Shown piece after piece: positions 10,903 through 21,468 of a DNA stretch of 64,000 bases. Where the stretch lies: NCBI RefSeq assembly GCF_947495325.1, contig NZ_CANLYK010000006.1, forward strand, positions 1 through 64,000. Reading direction: 5' to 3'. The DNA comes from an uncultured Allomuricauda sp. GTDB taxonomy: Bacteria > Bacteroidota > Bacteroidia > Flavobacteriales > Flavobacteriaceae. Position numbers and translations under genes: made by a program. Within the stretch, counting starts at the first letter, position 1; each line of letters starts with the position of its first letter. Under the pieces are notes generated by a model that was given only the letters and a program-made list of their open reading frames with translations, was not told the origin of the DNA and searched no databases.

Positions 10903-13900
10903 CTACTCTTCCAATCTAATATCCAAACCTAATCCCTTAAGTTCGTGCATCAATACATTGAAAGATTCTGGTAATCCAGGTTCTGGCATGGTTTCGCCTT
11001 TTACTATGGATTCATAGGTCTTGGCCCTTCCGATAACATCATCCGACTTAACGGTCAATATTTCCCGAAGTGTAGCTGAAGCTCCATAAGCCTCGAGTGC
11101 CCAAACCTCCATTTCACCAAAACGCTGACCACCAAACTGGGCTTTACCACCCAATGGTTGTTGTGTGATCAATGAGTATGGCCCAATAGATCTAGCGTGC
11201 ATTTTATCGTCTACCATGTGTCCTAATTTCAACATGTAGATAACACCAACGGTTGCTGCTTGATCAAAGCGTTTTCCTGTTCCTCCATCATATAGATACG
11301 TGTGTCCAAATCTTGGTACTCCAGCTTCATCTGTAAGTGCATTGATTTGATCAAGAGTAGCTCCATCAAAAATTGGGGTTCCGTATTTTCTGCCCAATTT
11401 AAGACCAGCCCAACCAAGAACAGTTTCATAAATTTGACCAATATTCATACGTGATGGTACCCCTAATGGATTCAATACGATATCCACTGGTGTTCCATCT
11501 TCCAAGAATGGCATATCTTCTTGACGAACGATACGGGCAACGATACCTTTGTTACCGTGACGTCCTGCCATTTTGTCTCCAACTTTAAGCTTACGCTTTT
11601 TGGCAATATAAACTTTAGCCAACTTCATGATACCTGCAGGTAACTCGTCACCAACAGAGATAGTAAATTTGTCCCTTCTAAGATTTCCTTGAATGTCATT
11701 CAATTTAATCTTGTAATTGTGCAACAAATCAGCTACATGTCCATTGGTTGCATTATCCGTAGTCCAACTTCCGCCTACCAAGTGAGCAAAATCATCAACG
11801 GAATTCAACATTTTAATGGTGTATTTCTTTCCTTTTGGAAGTACTTCTTCACCTAAATCGTTGATAACACCCTGCGAAGTTTTGCCATTGATCAGTCCAA
11901 AGAGTTTTTCAATAAGAACATCTTTCAATTGTTCAAACTTCACTTCATAATCCATCTCTAATCTAGTGATGGCCTCTTTATCTTCAGAACGTTTTCTTTT
12001 ATCCTTTATGGAACGAGAGAACAACTTCTTATCAATAACAACACCTCTTAATGATGGTGATGCTTTAAGCGACGCATCTTTTACGTCTCCGGCTTTATCA
12101 CCAAAAATAGCACGCAACAGTTTTTCTTCCGGTGTTGGGTCAGATTCACCTTTTGGTGTGATTTTACCAATTAGGATGTCACCAGGTTTTACTTCGGCAC
12201 CAATTCTTATCATACCATGTTCATCCAAATCTTTGGTAGCTTCTTCTGAAACGTTAGGGATGTCATTGGTCAATTCTTCTGCACCTAATTTGGTATCTCT
12301 AACTTCTAAAGAATACTCATCAATATGGATGGAAGTAAAGATATCTTCACGAACCACTTTTTCTGAGATTACAATTGCATCCTCAAAGTTGTATCCTTTC
12401 CATGGCATAAATGCCACTTTTAAGTTTCTACCAAGTGCTAATTCACCTTTTTCGGTGGCATACCCTTCACAAAGTACTTCTCCCCTTTTTACCTTATCGC
12501 CTTTTTTTACGATTGGTTTTAGGTTAATGCTTGTACCTTGGTTTGTCTTTCTAAACTTCACCAAGTTATACGTCTTGGAATCTTCTTCGAAGCTTACTAA
12601 TCGCTCCTCTTCAGTTCTTGTATACTTAATGGTTATTTTCTGGGCATCAACATATTCAACAACTCCATCTCCTTCTGCATTGATTAATACTCTGGAATCT
12701 TTGGCTACTTGTCTTTCCAAACCTGTTCCCACAATTGGAGATTGTGGTTTTAACAATGGGACGGCCTGTCGCATCATGTTTGACCCCATCAAAGCCCTGT
12801 TTGCATCATCATGTTCCAAGAAAGGAATCAAAGATGCCGAAATTGAAGCAATTTGATTGGGAGCAACATCCGTATAGTTTACCTCAGATGGGTCTACTAC
12901 TGGGAAATCACCTTCTTCCCTTGCAATTACTTTATCATCCTGAATTTTCCCTTTGTCATCCATTGGGATGTTTGCCTGGGAAATTTTCATTCCTTCTTCT
13001 TCCTCTGCACTCAAGTATCTAAACTCCTTGGTATCCACAACACCATTTTCAACCTTTCGGTAAGGCGTTTCCAAGAAGCCCATTGGGTTCACTTTTGCAA
13101 ATACTGAAAGTGAAGATATCAAACCAATATTTGGTCCTTCGGGAGTTTCTATAGGACATAATCTTCCGTAGTGCGTATAATGAACGTCACGTACCTCAAA
13201 TCCTGCTCTTTCCCTTGAAAGACCTCCAGGTCCTAAAGCTGATAGTCTCCTTTTGTGTGTAATCTCTGCCAATGGATTGGTTTGATCCATAAACTGAGAC
13301 AGCTGGTTTGTTCCAAAGAACGAGTTGATAACGGAAGACAATGTCTTGGCATTAATCAAATCGATTGGTGTAAACACCTCATTATCCCGAACGTTCATAC
13401 GTTCACGAATGGTACGTGCCATACGTGCTAAACCGACACCAAACTGAGATGATAACTGCTCACCTACAGTTCTTACACGACGATTGGATAAGTGATCAAT
13501 ATCATCAATCTCCGCTTTTGAGTTAATCAACTCAATCAAATATTTGATAATAGTGATGATATCTTCCTTGGTCAGGACTTGCTTGTCCATTCCAATATCC
13601 AACTGTAATTTTTTGTTCATTCTGTAACGACCAACTTCACCTAAGTTGTAACGTTGATCCGAAAAGAACAATTTATCTATAATACCACGAGCTGTCTCTT
13701 CATCTGGCGGCTCGGCATTACGTAATTGTCTATAGATATGTTCTACCGCTTCTTTTTCTGAGTTGGTAGGATCCTTTTGCAATGTATTGTGGATTATAGC
13801 ATAATCCGATTGCGCGTTATTTTCTTTGTGAAGCAAAATGGTCTTCACATCGGCATCAATAATTTCGTCAATATGCTCTTTTTCAAGAACCGTATCACGA

Positions 13901-14712
13901 TCCAATATGATTTCATTTCGCTCAATGGAAACTACCTCTCCGGTATCTTCATCAACAAAATCTTCATGCCAAGTGTTCAACACCCTTGCAGCCAATTTTC
14001 GACCCAATACTTTTTTAAGTCCGGCTTTGGATACTTTCACTTCCTCTGAAAGATCAAAGATTTCCAATATATCCTTATCTCTTTCAAAACCGATTGCACG
14101 GAAAAGCGTGGTAACCGGTAATTTTTTCTTTCTATCAATATATGCGTACATAACGCCATTGATATCTGTGGCGAATTCAATCCAAGAACCTTTAAAAGGT
14201 ATTACTCTTGCTGAATACAGTTTTGTTCCGTTTGCATGGAAAGATTGTCCAAAGAAAACCCCTGGAGATCTGTGCAACTGGGAAACCACAACTCTTTCGG
14301 CACCATTTATAACAAAGGTCCCGCTAGGAGTCATATAAGGAATGGTACCTAAGTATACATCTTGCACTATGGTCTCAAAGTCTTCATGCTCTGGATCTGT
14401 ACAAAATAATTTCAATCTAGCCTTTAAAGGTACACTATAGGTAAGCCCCCGTTCTATACATTCTTGTATGGAATAGCGCGGTGGATCTATAAAGTAATCC
14501 AAAAACTCAAGTACAAACTGGTTTCTGGTGTCTGTAATTGGAAAATTTTCCATGAAGGTATTGTAGAGACCTTCATTTCCTCTTTCATCAGATTTCGTTT
14601 CAAGTTGAAAAAAGTCTTGAAAAGATTTAATCTGAATGTCCAAGAAATCCGGGTATTCCGGTATGTTCTTAGCGGATGCAAAATTTACTCTTTCAGTATT
14701 GTTTGTGAACAT
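10903..14712 (-). CDS. rpoB: DNA-directed RNA polymerase subunit beta
   Basis: 1269 aa; [28 protein letters not shown] and [12 protein letters not shown] motifs. Confidence 0.99.
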   Translation of the reverse strand: MFTNNTERVNFASAKNIPEYPDFLDIQIKSFQDFFQLETKSDERGNEGLYNTFMENFPITDTRNQFVLEFLDYFIDPPRYSIQECIERGLTYSVPLKARLKLFCTDPEHEDFETIVQDVYLGTIPYMTPSGTFVINGAERVVVSQLHRSPGVFFGQSFHANGTKLYSARVIPFKGSWIEFATDINGVMYAYIDRKKKLPVTTLFRAIGFERDKDILEIFDLSEEVKVSKAGLKKVLGRKLAARVLNTWHEDFVDEDTGEVVSIERNEIILDRDTVLEKEHIDEIIDADVKTILLHKENNAQSDYAIIHNTLQKDPTNSEKEAVEHIYRQLRNAEPPDEETARGIIDKLFFSDQRYNLGEVGRYRMNKKLQLDIGMDKQVLTKEDIITIIKYLIELINSKAEIDDIDHLSNRRVRTVGEQLSSQFGVGLARMARTIRERMNVRDNEVFTPIDLINAKTLSSVINSFFGTNQLSQFMDQTNPLAEITHKRRLSALGPGGLSRERAGFEVRDVHYTHYGRLCPIETPEGPNIGLISSLSVFAKVNPMGFLETPYRKVENGVVDTKEFRYLSAEEEEGMKISQANIPMDDKGKIQDDKVIAREEGDFPVVDPSEVNYTDVAPNQIASISASLIPFLEHDDANRALMGSNMMRQAVPLLKPQSPIVGTGLERQVAKDSRVLINAEGDGVVEYVDAQKITIKYTRTEEERLVSFEEDSKTYNLVKFRKTNQGTSINLKPIVKKGDKVKRGEVLCEGYATEKGELALGRNLKVAFMPWKGYNFEDAIVISEKVVREDIFTSIHIDEYSLEVRDTKLGAEELTNDIPNVSEEATKDLDEHGMIRIGAEVKPGDILIGKITPKGESDPTPEEKLLRAIFGDKAGDVKDASLKASPSLRGVVIDKKLFSRSIKDKRKRSEDKEAITRLEMDYEVKFEQLKDVLIEKLFGLINGKTSQGVINDLGEEVLPKGKKYTIKMLNSVDDFAHLVGGSWTTDNATNGHVADLLHNYKIKLNDIQGNLRRDKFTISVGDELPAGIMKLAKVYIAKKRKLKVGDKMAGRHGNKGIVARIVRQEDMPFLEDGTPVDIVLNPLGVPSRMNIGQIYETVLGWAGLKLGRKYGTPIFDGATLDQINALTDEAGVPRFGHTYLYDGGTGKRFDQAATVGVIYMLKLGHMVDDKMHARSIGPYSLITQQPLGGKAQFGGQRFGEMEVWALEAYGASATLREILTVKSDDVIGRAKTYESIVKGETMPEPGLPESFNVLMHELKGLGLDIRLEE

Positions 14713-14751
14713 CTATGGACAAATTTTGATAGTGAATTCTCAAATGGGTAA

Positions 14752-14815
14752 CGTGTGCCATCACACGCTGCTATAAAAACAGGCTAAGGTCTAACCGTTT
14801 TACGGAAAGACCTTA
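14752..14815 (-). promoter_or_regulatory. Two hairpins in the rplL-rpoB intercistronic region
   Basis: CGTGTG-CCAT-CACACG (14752-14767) and TAAGGTCT-aa-CCG-ttttta-CGG-aa-AGACCTTA (14785-14815). Confidence 0.55.
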
Positions 14816-14839
14816 ACCAAATTTGTATGGTAAAAGCTA

Positions 14840-15220
14840 CTATTTAAGCTCAACTTCAGCTCCTGCTTCTTCCAATGATTTCTTGATACCTTCTGCCTCA
14901 TCCTTGGCAACACCTTCCTTAACAGCTTTTGGTGCGCTGTCAACGATGTCTTTAGCATCTTTTAATCCAAGACCAGTTAATTCCTTAACTAGTTTTACTA
15001 CTGCCAATTTAGAACCACCGGCAGCTGTAAGGATTACATCAAATTCTGATTTTTCCTCAGCAGCCTCAGCTTCACCACCACCAGCACCGCCAGCAGCAAC
15101 AGCTACTGCAGCAGCAGCAGGCTCAATTCCGTATTCTTCTTTTAATATGTCGGCCAACTCATTTACCTCTTTTACTGTAAGGTTTACCAACTGTTCTGCA
15201 AAATCTTTTAAATCTGCCAT
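14840..15220 (-). CDS. rplL: 50S ribosomal protein L7/L12
   Basis: [43 protein letters not shown]... Confidence 0.98.
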   Translation of the reverse strand: MADLKDFAEQLVNLTVKEVNELADILKEEYGIEPAAAAVAVAAGGAGGGEAEAAEEKSEFDVILTAAGGSKLAVVKLVKELTGLGLKDAKDIVDSAPKAVKEGVAKDEAEGIKKSLEEAGAEVELK

Positions 15221-15273
15221 TTTTCTATCGTTTAATCAAATTTTTAAAATATACTTAGTTTATTGTGCGCGAA

Positions 15274-15789
15274 TTATTTTTCAGATAATGTTTTAAGGAT
15301 ACCGGCCAATTTACCGCCACCAGATTTAAGTCCAGAAATAACATTCTTGGCTGGTGATTGTAACAATCCGATAATATCCCCAATAACCTCTTCTTTGGAC
15401 TTGATGTTAACAAGTGAGTCAAGGTTTTCATCACCTACATAGATAGCTTCTGCTATAAAAGCTCCTTTAAGTAATGGTTTATCTGATTTTTTTCTAAAAT
15501 TTTTGATAAGTTTTGCCGGAGCATTCCCTGTTTCGGACAACATCAAAGATGTATTCCCCTTTAAAACATCAGGAAGTTCCCCGAACTCCTTATCTGAAGC
15601 TTCCATTGCCTTTGCAAGCAATGTGTTCTTCACAACTGCAAGTTTAATATTAGCCTTAAAACATGCCCTTCTTAAATTTGAAGTGGCAACGGCGTCCAAT
15701 CCTGAAATATCCGCTAAATAAATATTAGCGCTATCAGCCAACTGTGCAGTCAAATCTTCTATTACTGTTGCTTTTTCTTCTCTTGTCAT
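15274..15789 (-). CDS. rplJ: 50S ribosomal protein L10
   Basis: 171 aa L10 sequence between rplA and rplL. Confidence 0.98.
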   Translation of the reverse strand: MTREEKATVIEDLTAQLADSANIYLADISGLDAVATSNLRRACFKANIKLAVVKNTLLAKAMEASDKEFGELPDVLKGNTSLMLSETGNAPAKLIKNFRKKSDKPLLKGAFIAEAIYVGDENLDSLVNIKSKEEVIGDIIGLLQSPAKNVISGLKSGGGKLAGILKTLSEK

Positions 15790-15811
15790 AGTTAAAATAT
15801 TGAACTACCAG

Positions 15812-16504
15812 TTACGAAACTGCTTTTGGATCTAATTGAACACTAGGACTCATTGTACTTGACAAATAGATACTCTTCATATAAATACCCTTTGCAGCTG
15901 CAGGCTTAAGCTTTACCAAAGTATCTAAAAGTTCTTTGGCATTTTCAGCAATTTTATCTGCCGAAAAAGATGTTTTAGCTACCGCAGCATGTACAATTCC
16001 AGTCTTATCAACTTTAAAATCAATTTTACCGGCCTTAACTTCGGAAACTGCTTTTGCAACATCCATTGTTACTGTACCGGTTTTTGGATTGGGCATTAAA
16101 CCTCTAGGTCCTAAAACTCTACCTAACGGTCCTAATTTCCCCATAACGCTTGGCATGGTAATGATAACATCAACATCTGTCCAACCGCCTTTTATTTTAT
16201 CCAAATATTCATCTAACCCTACAAAATCAGCACCAGCTTCTTTAGCTTCTGCTTCTTTATCAGGTGTCACCAATGCTAAAACCTTAACGTCTTTTCCCGT
16301 ACCATGAGGCAGGGTAACAACGCCACGAACCATTTGATTTGCTTTTCGTGGGTCTACACCCAAACGAACCGCTAAATCAATGGAAGCGTCAAACTTTACA
16401 TTGGTTATTTCTTTTACTAGAACTGATGCTTCATCCAAAGAGTATAGTTTGTTCCTATCTATTTTGGAATTGGCTTCTTTTTGCTTTTTAGTCAATCTTG
16501 CCAT
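15812..16504 (-). CDS. rplA: 50S ribosomal protein L1
   Basis: [18 protein letters not shown]... The track start at 16579 overlaps rplK; the ATG at 16504 is the natural start. Confidence 0.97.
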   Translation of the reverse strand: MARLTKKQKEANSKIDRNKLYSLDEASVLVKEITNVKFDASIDLAVRLGVDPRKANQMVRGVVTLPHGTGKDVKVLALVTPDKEAEAKEAGADFVGLDEYLDKIKGGWTDVDVIITMPSVMGKLGPLGRVLGPRGLMPNPKTGTVTMDVAKAVSEVKAGKIDFKVDKTGIVHAAVAKTSFSADKIAENAKELLDTLVKLKPAAAKGIYMKSIYLSSTMSPSVQLDPKAVS

Positions 16505-16523
16505 TATAAATTGCTTTAAGATT

Positions 16524-16961
16524 TTAAAAAGGTCTTTTTCCAGATACTTTGAGTCCCATGGATCTTGCCGTACCTGCAACCATACTCATTGCAGATTCTA
16601 CAGTAAAAGCATTCAAATCGACCATTTTATCTTCAGCGATTTGCTTTACTTGATCCCAGGAAACATTACCTGATTTAACCCTGTTAGGTTCGCCAGATCC
16701 TTTTTTAATCTTTGCTGCTTCCAACAATTGAACTGCCGCCGGTGGTGTCTTTACAACAAACTCGAAAGATTTGTCTTTGTAAACGGTGATAACAACAGGT
16801 AATACTTTACCTGGTTTGTCCTGTGTACGCGCATTAAACTGCTTACAGAACTCCATAATGTTAACACCAGCAGCACCTAAGGCGGGTCCAACCGGTGGCG
16901 ACGGATTCGCAGCACCTCCCCTGACTTGTAATTTAACTACCTTATCTAATTCTTTTGCCAT
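16524..16961 (-). CDS. rplK: 50S ribosomal protein L11
   Basis: [37 protein letters not shown]. Confidence 0.98.
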   Translation of the reverse strand: MAKELDKVVKLQVRGGAANPSPPVGPALGAAGVNIMEFCKQFNARTQDKPGKVLPVVITVYKDKSFEFVVKTPPAAVQLLEAAKIKKGSGEPNRVKSGNVSWDQVKQIAEDKMVDLNAFTVESAMSMVAGTARSMGLKVSGKRPF

Positions 16962-17027
16962 TGATTTTAATTAAAATGAAAGTGTGTTAATTGGAAGCAA
17001 CACAACTTTATATATGTAACAGCTCTA

Positions 17028-17585
17028 TTATACTTTTTCTACTTGCATATAGCTTAGTTCCAATGGTGTTTTCCTTCCGAAAATTTTCACCATGACCTCA
17101 AGCTTACGCTTTTCTTCATTGATTTTTTCAACAGTTCCATTGAAACCATTAAATGGTCCATCAATAACCTTAATTGTTTCGCCAAGCACAAAAGGAATTG
17201 CAATATTGTCTGTGTTAACAGCAAGCTCATCCACTTTACCTAGCATACGGTTGACTTCTGATTTCCTTAAAGGAACTGGGTCACCGCCCTTGGTTTCACC
17301 CAAGAAGCCAATTACATTTGTTATGGAGCGTATGATATGTATCATTTCTCCTCCCAAATTGGCCTTTATCATTATATATCCTGGAAAGTAAACCTTTTCT
17401 TTATTGATTTTCTTTCCGTTTCGTATTTGCACAACTTTTTCTGTTGGAACAAGCACATCTTCCAGGTAATCTGCAAAACCGTTACGTTCAACTTCGCTTT
17501 CAATGTACCCTTTGATTTTATTCTCTTGGCCACTGACCGCTCTTACCACATACCATTTTTTCTCCAGAACCTCAGACATACCCAA
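17028..17585 (-). CDS. nusG: Transcription termination/antitermination protein NusG
   Basis: KKWYVVRAVSGQENKIKGYIE..., VFGRKTPLELSYMQVEKV KOW end. Confidence 0.97.
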   Translation of the reverse strand: MGMSEVLEKKWYVVRAVSGQENKIKGYIESEVERNGFADYLEDVLVPTEKVVQIRNGKKINKEKVYFPGYIMIKANLGGEMIHIIRSITNVIGFLGETKGGDPVPLRKSEVNRMLGKVDELAVNTDNIAIPFVLGETIKVIDGPFNGFNGTVEKINEEKRKLEVMVKIFGRKTPLELSYMQVEKV

Positions 17586-17774
17586 CTATCCTATTACGTT
17601 ATCAAAATACAATCGAATCAACTTACTGAAAAGTGAATCCACTCCCCATGTAGCCAATGCAAACAAAATTGAAAAAACTGCTACTACCACCATTAGATTG
17701 GAAGCTTTCTCCCTATCTAACCAAGTAACATTGTTCTTTAACTCCTCGAATGATTCCTTTATGTAAGTGAACAT
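17586..17774 (-). CDS. secE: Preprotein translocase subunit SecE
   Basis: 62 aa, single TM, directly upstream of nusG. Confidence 0.92.
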   Translation of the reverse strand: MFTYIKESFEELKNNVTWLDREKASNLMVVVAVFSILFALATWGVDSLFSKLIRLYFDNVIG

Positions 17775-17795
17775 ATTCTATTTTGTATTTTCCTG

Positions 17796-17868
17796 CACGG
17801 GCGGAGAGGCTCGAACTCCCGACACCTGGTTTTGGAGACCAGTGCTCTACCAACTGAGCTACGCCCGT
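17796..17868 (-). tRNA. tRNA-Trp (CCA)
   Basis: Reverse strand acgggcgtagctcagttggtagagcactggtctCCAaaaccaggtgtcgggagttcgagcctctccgcccgt. Confidence 0.95.
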
Positions 17869-17990
17869 AAATTATGGCGTCTTACTATCTCAACTTTCAG
17901 AGATGAACTACACCCGCTTCTATTTACGTCGAAAGGTATCCGTCATCTGACGGACACCCCTTTAACGTAAACTATGATTATATAATAATT

Positions 17991-19178
17991 TTAATCTAAA
18001 ATCTTAGTAACCTGACCAGCACCTACTGTTCTACCACCTTCACGGATAGCGAAACGTAGACCTACACTTAGTGCAATTGGCTGAATCAACTCTACAGTAA
18101 TAGTTAAGTTATCTCCAGGCATAACCATTTCAACTCCACTTGGAAGAGCAATGTTACCTGTTACATCTGTGGTTCTAACATAGAACTGTGGACGGTAGTT
18201 ATTATGGAAAGGAGTGTGACGACCACCTTCTTCTTTCTTAAGGATATAAACCTCAGCTTCAAACTTAGCATGTGGCTTAACAGAACCTGGCTTACAGATT
18301 ACCATTCCACGGCTAATTTGAGATTTCTCAATACCTCTTAACAAGATACCTACGTTATCTCCAGCTTCACCTCTATCCAATATTTTACGGAACATCTCTA
18401 CACCAGTAATTGTAGAAGCCAATTTCTCAGCCCCCATACCAATGATATCAACAGCATCCCCTGTGTTTGCAATACCAGTTTCGATACGTCCTGTAGCAAC
18501 AGTACCACGACCAGTAATCGTGAATACATCTTCAACAGGCATCAAGAAATCTTTTTCAACATCTCTTTTTGGCAATTCGATCCACTCATCCACAGCAGCC
18601 ATCAACTCCATTACAGTGTCAACCCATTTTTGCTCACCGTTAAGTGCTCCAAGGGCAGAACCAGAGATTACAGGTCCATTGTCTCCATCGTACTCATAGA
18701 AAGAAAGCAATTCTCTTACTTCCATTTCAACAAGCTCTAAAAGCTCCTCATCATCAACCATGTCAACTTTGTTCAAGAAAACAACGATTCTTGGAATACC
18801 TACCTGACGTCCAAGAAGGATGTGCTCACGAGTTTGTGGCATTGGTCCATCAGTTGCAGCAACAACCAATATTGCGCCATCCATTTGAGCAGCACCAGTA
18901 ACCATGTTCTTTACGTAATCCGCGTGACCTGGACAGTCAACGTGCGCATAGTGACGGTTTTCAGTTTGGTACTCCACGTGAGAAGTGTTGATGGTAATAC
19001 CCCTTTCTTTTTCTTCGGGAGCATTATCAATTGAATCAAAGCTTCTAAGCTCTGACAAGCCCGCATTTGCCAATACAGTAGTAATAGCAGCGGTCAACGT
19101 TGTTTTACCGTGATCCACGTGTCCAATAGTACCAATATTTAAGTGCGGTTTGGAACGATCAAAAGTTTCCTTTGCCAT
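17991..19178 (-). CDS. tuf: Elongation factor Tu
   Basis: [33 protein letters not shown]... Confidence 0.99.
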   Translation of the reverse strand: MAKETFDRSKPHLNIGTIGHVDHGKTTLTAAITTVLANAGLSELRSFDSIDNAPEEKERGITINTSHVEYQTENRHYAHVDCPGHADYVKNMVTGAAQMDGAILVVAATDGPMPQTREHILLGRQVGIPRIVVFLNKVDMVDDEELLELVEMEVRELLSFYEYDGDNGPVISGSALGALNGEQKWVDTVMELMAAVDEWIELPKRDVEKDFLMPVEDVFTITGRGTVATGRIETGIANTGDAVDIIGMGAEKLASTITGVEMFRKILDRGEAGDNVGILLRGIEKSQISRGMVICKPGSVKPHAKFEAEVYILKKEEGGRHTPFHNNYRPQFYVRTTDVTGNIALPSGVEMVMPGDNLTITVELIQPIALSVGLRFAIREGGRTVGAGQVTKILD

Positions 19179-19225
19179 TTTAAATAATTTTAATCTTAGT
19201 TTATATTAGTGTACAAATCGTTTTG

Positions 19226-19297
19226 AGCCAATGACGAGATTTGAACTCGTGACCTCTTCCTTACCAAGGAAACGCTCTACCCCTGAGCTACACCGGC
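19226..19297 (-). tRNA. tRNA-Thr (GGT)
   Basis: Cloverleaf arms readable; anticodon loop TTGGTAA. Confidence 0.94.
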
Positions 19298-19376
19298 GTA
19301 AAGTGTTGAATCAACTACTTTAAAATAGTTCTCCCATAATTGGAAGAGATTCTTGCTTTCGCAAGGATGACTTTTG

Positions 19377-19449
19377 AGCGGGAGACCGGGTTCGAACCGG
19401 CGACATTCAGCTTGGAAGGCTGACGCTCTACCAACTGAGCTACTCCCGC
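19377..19449 (-). tRNA. tRNA-Gly (TCC)
   Basis: gcgggagtagctcagttggtagagcgtcagcctTCCaagctgaatgtcgccggttcgaacccggtctcccgc. Confidence 0.95.
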
Positions 19450-19530
19450 ATTTTTTTGGGTCTTACCCCAAATACTTTCAACATTTCAAAAAAACCAAAT
19501 CCTCCAGCTACTATTTAAAGTAACTTTAGT

Positions 19531-19612
<82 letters not shown>

Positions 19613-19633
19613 CCTTATTTTCAGTAACTTACG

Positions 19634-19707
19634 AGCCGATGGAGGGACTCGAACCCACGACCTGCTGATTACAAATCAGCTGCTCTAGCCAGCTGAGCTA
19701 CATCGGC
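19634..19707 (-). tRNA. tRNA-Thr (TGT)
   Basis: gccgatgtagctcagctggctagagcagctgatttGTaatcagcaggtcgtgggttcgagtccctccatcggc; anticodon TGT. Confidence 0.94.
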
Positions 19708-19728
19708 ATTTTACTGCCTTTTCAACAT

Positions 19729-19756
19729 AAAAAAAGCCCGCTATTTCTAACGGACT
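19729..19756 (-). terminator. Terminator downstream of hpf
   Basis: Minus strand GTCCGTTA-gaaa-TAGCGGGC-TTTTTTT. Confidence 0.65.
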
Positions 19757-19808
19757 GCAAATGTATATATTTATTTATTTAATCAAAATAATTTTGCAAA
19801 AATTTTAA

Positions 19809-20111
19809 TTAAGCTTTTGCCCTTAATTTTTCTTTCTTTTTTACTAATTTTCTTTCTAAGGAACTACATGCAGAATCAACTGCTTCTTCAAAAGATTTAC
19901 ATTGTTTTTTTACAATGAGCTGATCTCTGGGAACCAATAATTTAATTTCAACTATCTTATTTTCTTTCGCACTGGTATTTTCAACTTTTAAATAGACATC
20001 TGAACTTATCACCTTATCATAGAACAATTCCAATTTATCCATTCGTTTTTGGATAAACTCCATGAGTTTTCCATCAGCTACAAAATTTACCGACTGCGCA
20101 TTTACTTTCAT
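19809..20111 (-). CDS. hpf: Ribosome hibernation promoting factor / RaiA family (short form)
   Basis: 100 aa; MKVNAQSVNFVADGKLMEFIQKRMDKLELFYDKVISSDVYLKVEN. Confidence 0.88.
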   Translation of the reverse strand: MKVNAQSVNFVADGKLMEFIQKRMDKLELFYDKVISSDVYLKVENTSAKENKIVEIKLLVPRDQLIVKKQCKSFEEAVDSACSSLERKLVKKKEKLRAKA

Positions 20112-20169
20112 AAGATTTAGTTTTTAATGCTACCCGTTGGCAGCTAGGTTAAACAATACAAGAAATTTG

Positions 20170-21060
20170 TTATTCCTTGTTCCTGGGGTGGGCCTTTTGA
20201 TGTACTTTCTTAAGCTCGGCTATACTATTGTGCGTATACACTTGAGTGGATGCCAAACTTGAATGACCCAATAATTCCTTAACGGAATTTAAATCCGCCC
20301 CCCTATTGAGCAGATGTGTTGCAAAGGTATGCCGCAATATATGTGGACTCTTTTTTACCTTGGGGGACACCAAACTAAAGTACTTATTTATGGTGCGATA
20401 TACAAGCGTTTCATAAACTTTAAGACCTCCCATGGTCAAAAATAGGTGTGTGGAATCTATGATTTTTTCCTGTCTGGACCGAAGCTTCAGATATTCTTGA
20501 AGTAGCAAGACGGTTGAGGGAATGAGCGGAAGAATCCGTTCCTTATTTCTTTTTCCCAATACTTTAAGTGTACTTCTTCCACTATCAAAATCATTTAATT
20601 TTAAATTGACCAATTCAGCTCTTCGCATCCCTGTAGTATACAGCAATTCTATAATGAGCCTATCTCTTACTCCTTCAAAATCATCATTAAATGGAATTTC
20701 TGATATAATTTTCTGCATTTCCATTTCCGAAAATGGCACCTCTATTTTCTTATTGGTCTTTAGGGCTTTATGTTTGGACAATGGCGAAGCATTGATTTGA
20801 CCTATTTTCTGCAAAAATTTATAGTAGGCCCTTAATGAAGATATTTTCCTGTTGATTGTCCTGTTTGAGACTTTTTTATTGACCAAACAAACTATCCAAC
20901 TTCGGACCAGCGTATACTCAACCTGATCAATAGATGGCTCACTATAATCCTTAAGACAAAAATTGGAAAACTCAATAATATCCTTTTCATACGCATTTAT
21001 TGTATGCTGCGAATAGTTTTTCTCCAACCTTAAATAGGAAATGAAAGCAGTTACGGACAT
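20170..21060 (-). CDS. xerC: Tyrosine recombinase XerC-like
   Basis: Catalytic motifs TGMRRAEL, HILRHTFATHLLNRGADLNSVKELLGHSSLASTQVYTH. Confidence 0.93.
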   Translation of the reverse strand: MSVTAFISYLRLEKNYSQHTINAYEKDIIEFSNFCLKDYSEPSIDQVEYTLVRSWIVCLVNKKVSNRTINRKISSLRAYYKFLQKIGQINASPLSKHKALKTNKKIEVPFSEMEMQKIISEIPFNDDFEGVRDRLIIELLYTTGMRRAELVNLKLNDFDSGRSTLKVLGKRNKERILPLIPSTVLLLQEYLKLRSRQEKIIDSTHLFLTMGGLKVYETLVYRTINKYFSLVSPKVKKSPHILRHTFATHLLNRGADLNSVKELLGHSSLASTQVYTHNSIAELKKVHQKAHPRNKE

Positions 21061-21101
21061 TATTCAAAGTTACCGAAATCTACAATACGGAATCATAAAC
21101 A

Positions 21102-21140
21102 AAAAAATCCCGTTCCAAATAAATTTGAAACGGGATTTTA
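21102..21140 (-). terminator. Long hairpin between rpsU and xerC
   Basis: Minus strand AAAATCCCGTTtCAAATttATTTGgAACGGGATTTTTTTG. Confidence 0.75.
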
Positions 21141-21157
21141 CTATTTTGGCAAGAACC

Positions 21158-21352
21158 TTAAATTTCTTCTTGGTCTCTTAGTCCTTGTATATATTCAGCT
21201 TTTTGAATTTCAGCTCTTCGTTTTACGGAAGGTTTGGTAAACTGCTGTCTTTTTCTTAACTGACGCATAGTGCCTGTCTTATCAAACTTACGCTTAAAAC
21301 GCTTTAAAGCTCTATCGATGTTTTCTCCTTCTTTTACTGGTATTATTAACAT
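21158..21352 (-). CDS. rpsU: 30S ribosomal protein S21
   Basis: 64 aa; MLIIPVKEGENIDRALKRFKRKFDKTGTMRQLRKRQQFTKPSVKRR. Confidence 0.97.
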   Translation of the reverse strand: MLIIPVKEGENIDRALKRFKRKFDKTGTMRQLRKRQQFTKPSVKRRAEIQKAEYIQGLRDQEEI

Positions 21353-21360
21353 TGGCTACA

Positions 21361-21371
21361 ACCTCCTTTCT
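21361..21371 (-). promoter_or_regulatory. Extended Shine-Dalgarno of rpsU (AGAAAGGAGGT)
   Basis: Minus strand ...TTTAAAGAAAGGAGGTTGTAGCCAATG; 11 nt complementary to the 16S 3' tail ACCUCCUUUCU. Confidence 0.85.
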
Positions 21372-21382
21372 TTAAAATGATA

Positions 21383-21399
21383 CCCCGTATTGAACGGGG
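21383..21399 (-). promoter_or_regulatory. rpsU 5'-UTR hairpin
   Basis: CCCCGT-TCAAT-ACGGGG on the minus strand; candidate -7 elements TACATTTG (21411-21418) and TATATTTG (21403-21410) lie immediately upstream. Confidence 0.6.
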
Positions 21400-21468
21400 C
21401 TGCAAATATACAAATGTATTCTTTTTAGAAAAGATTTATTTTAAAAATTTTCTACACATTTTAATTCC

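Noticed and set aside
6698-14751. Many plus-strand ORFs inside rpoC/rpoB
   Set aside because: Antisense shadow ORFs of strongly conserved genes; no family signal or initiation context.
16505-16579. N-terminal extension of rplA ([25 protein letters not shown])
   Set aside because: Reads out of rplK in another frame; L1 starts [10 protein letters not shown] at 16504.
20170-21060. Possible mobile element because of a tyrosine recombinase
   Set aside because: Conserved core gene order rpsU-xerC-hpf next to tRNAs and tuf; no att repeats, transposase or cargo genes, so housekeeping XerC is likelier.
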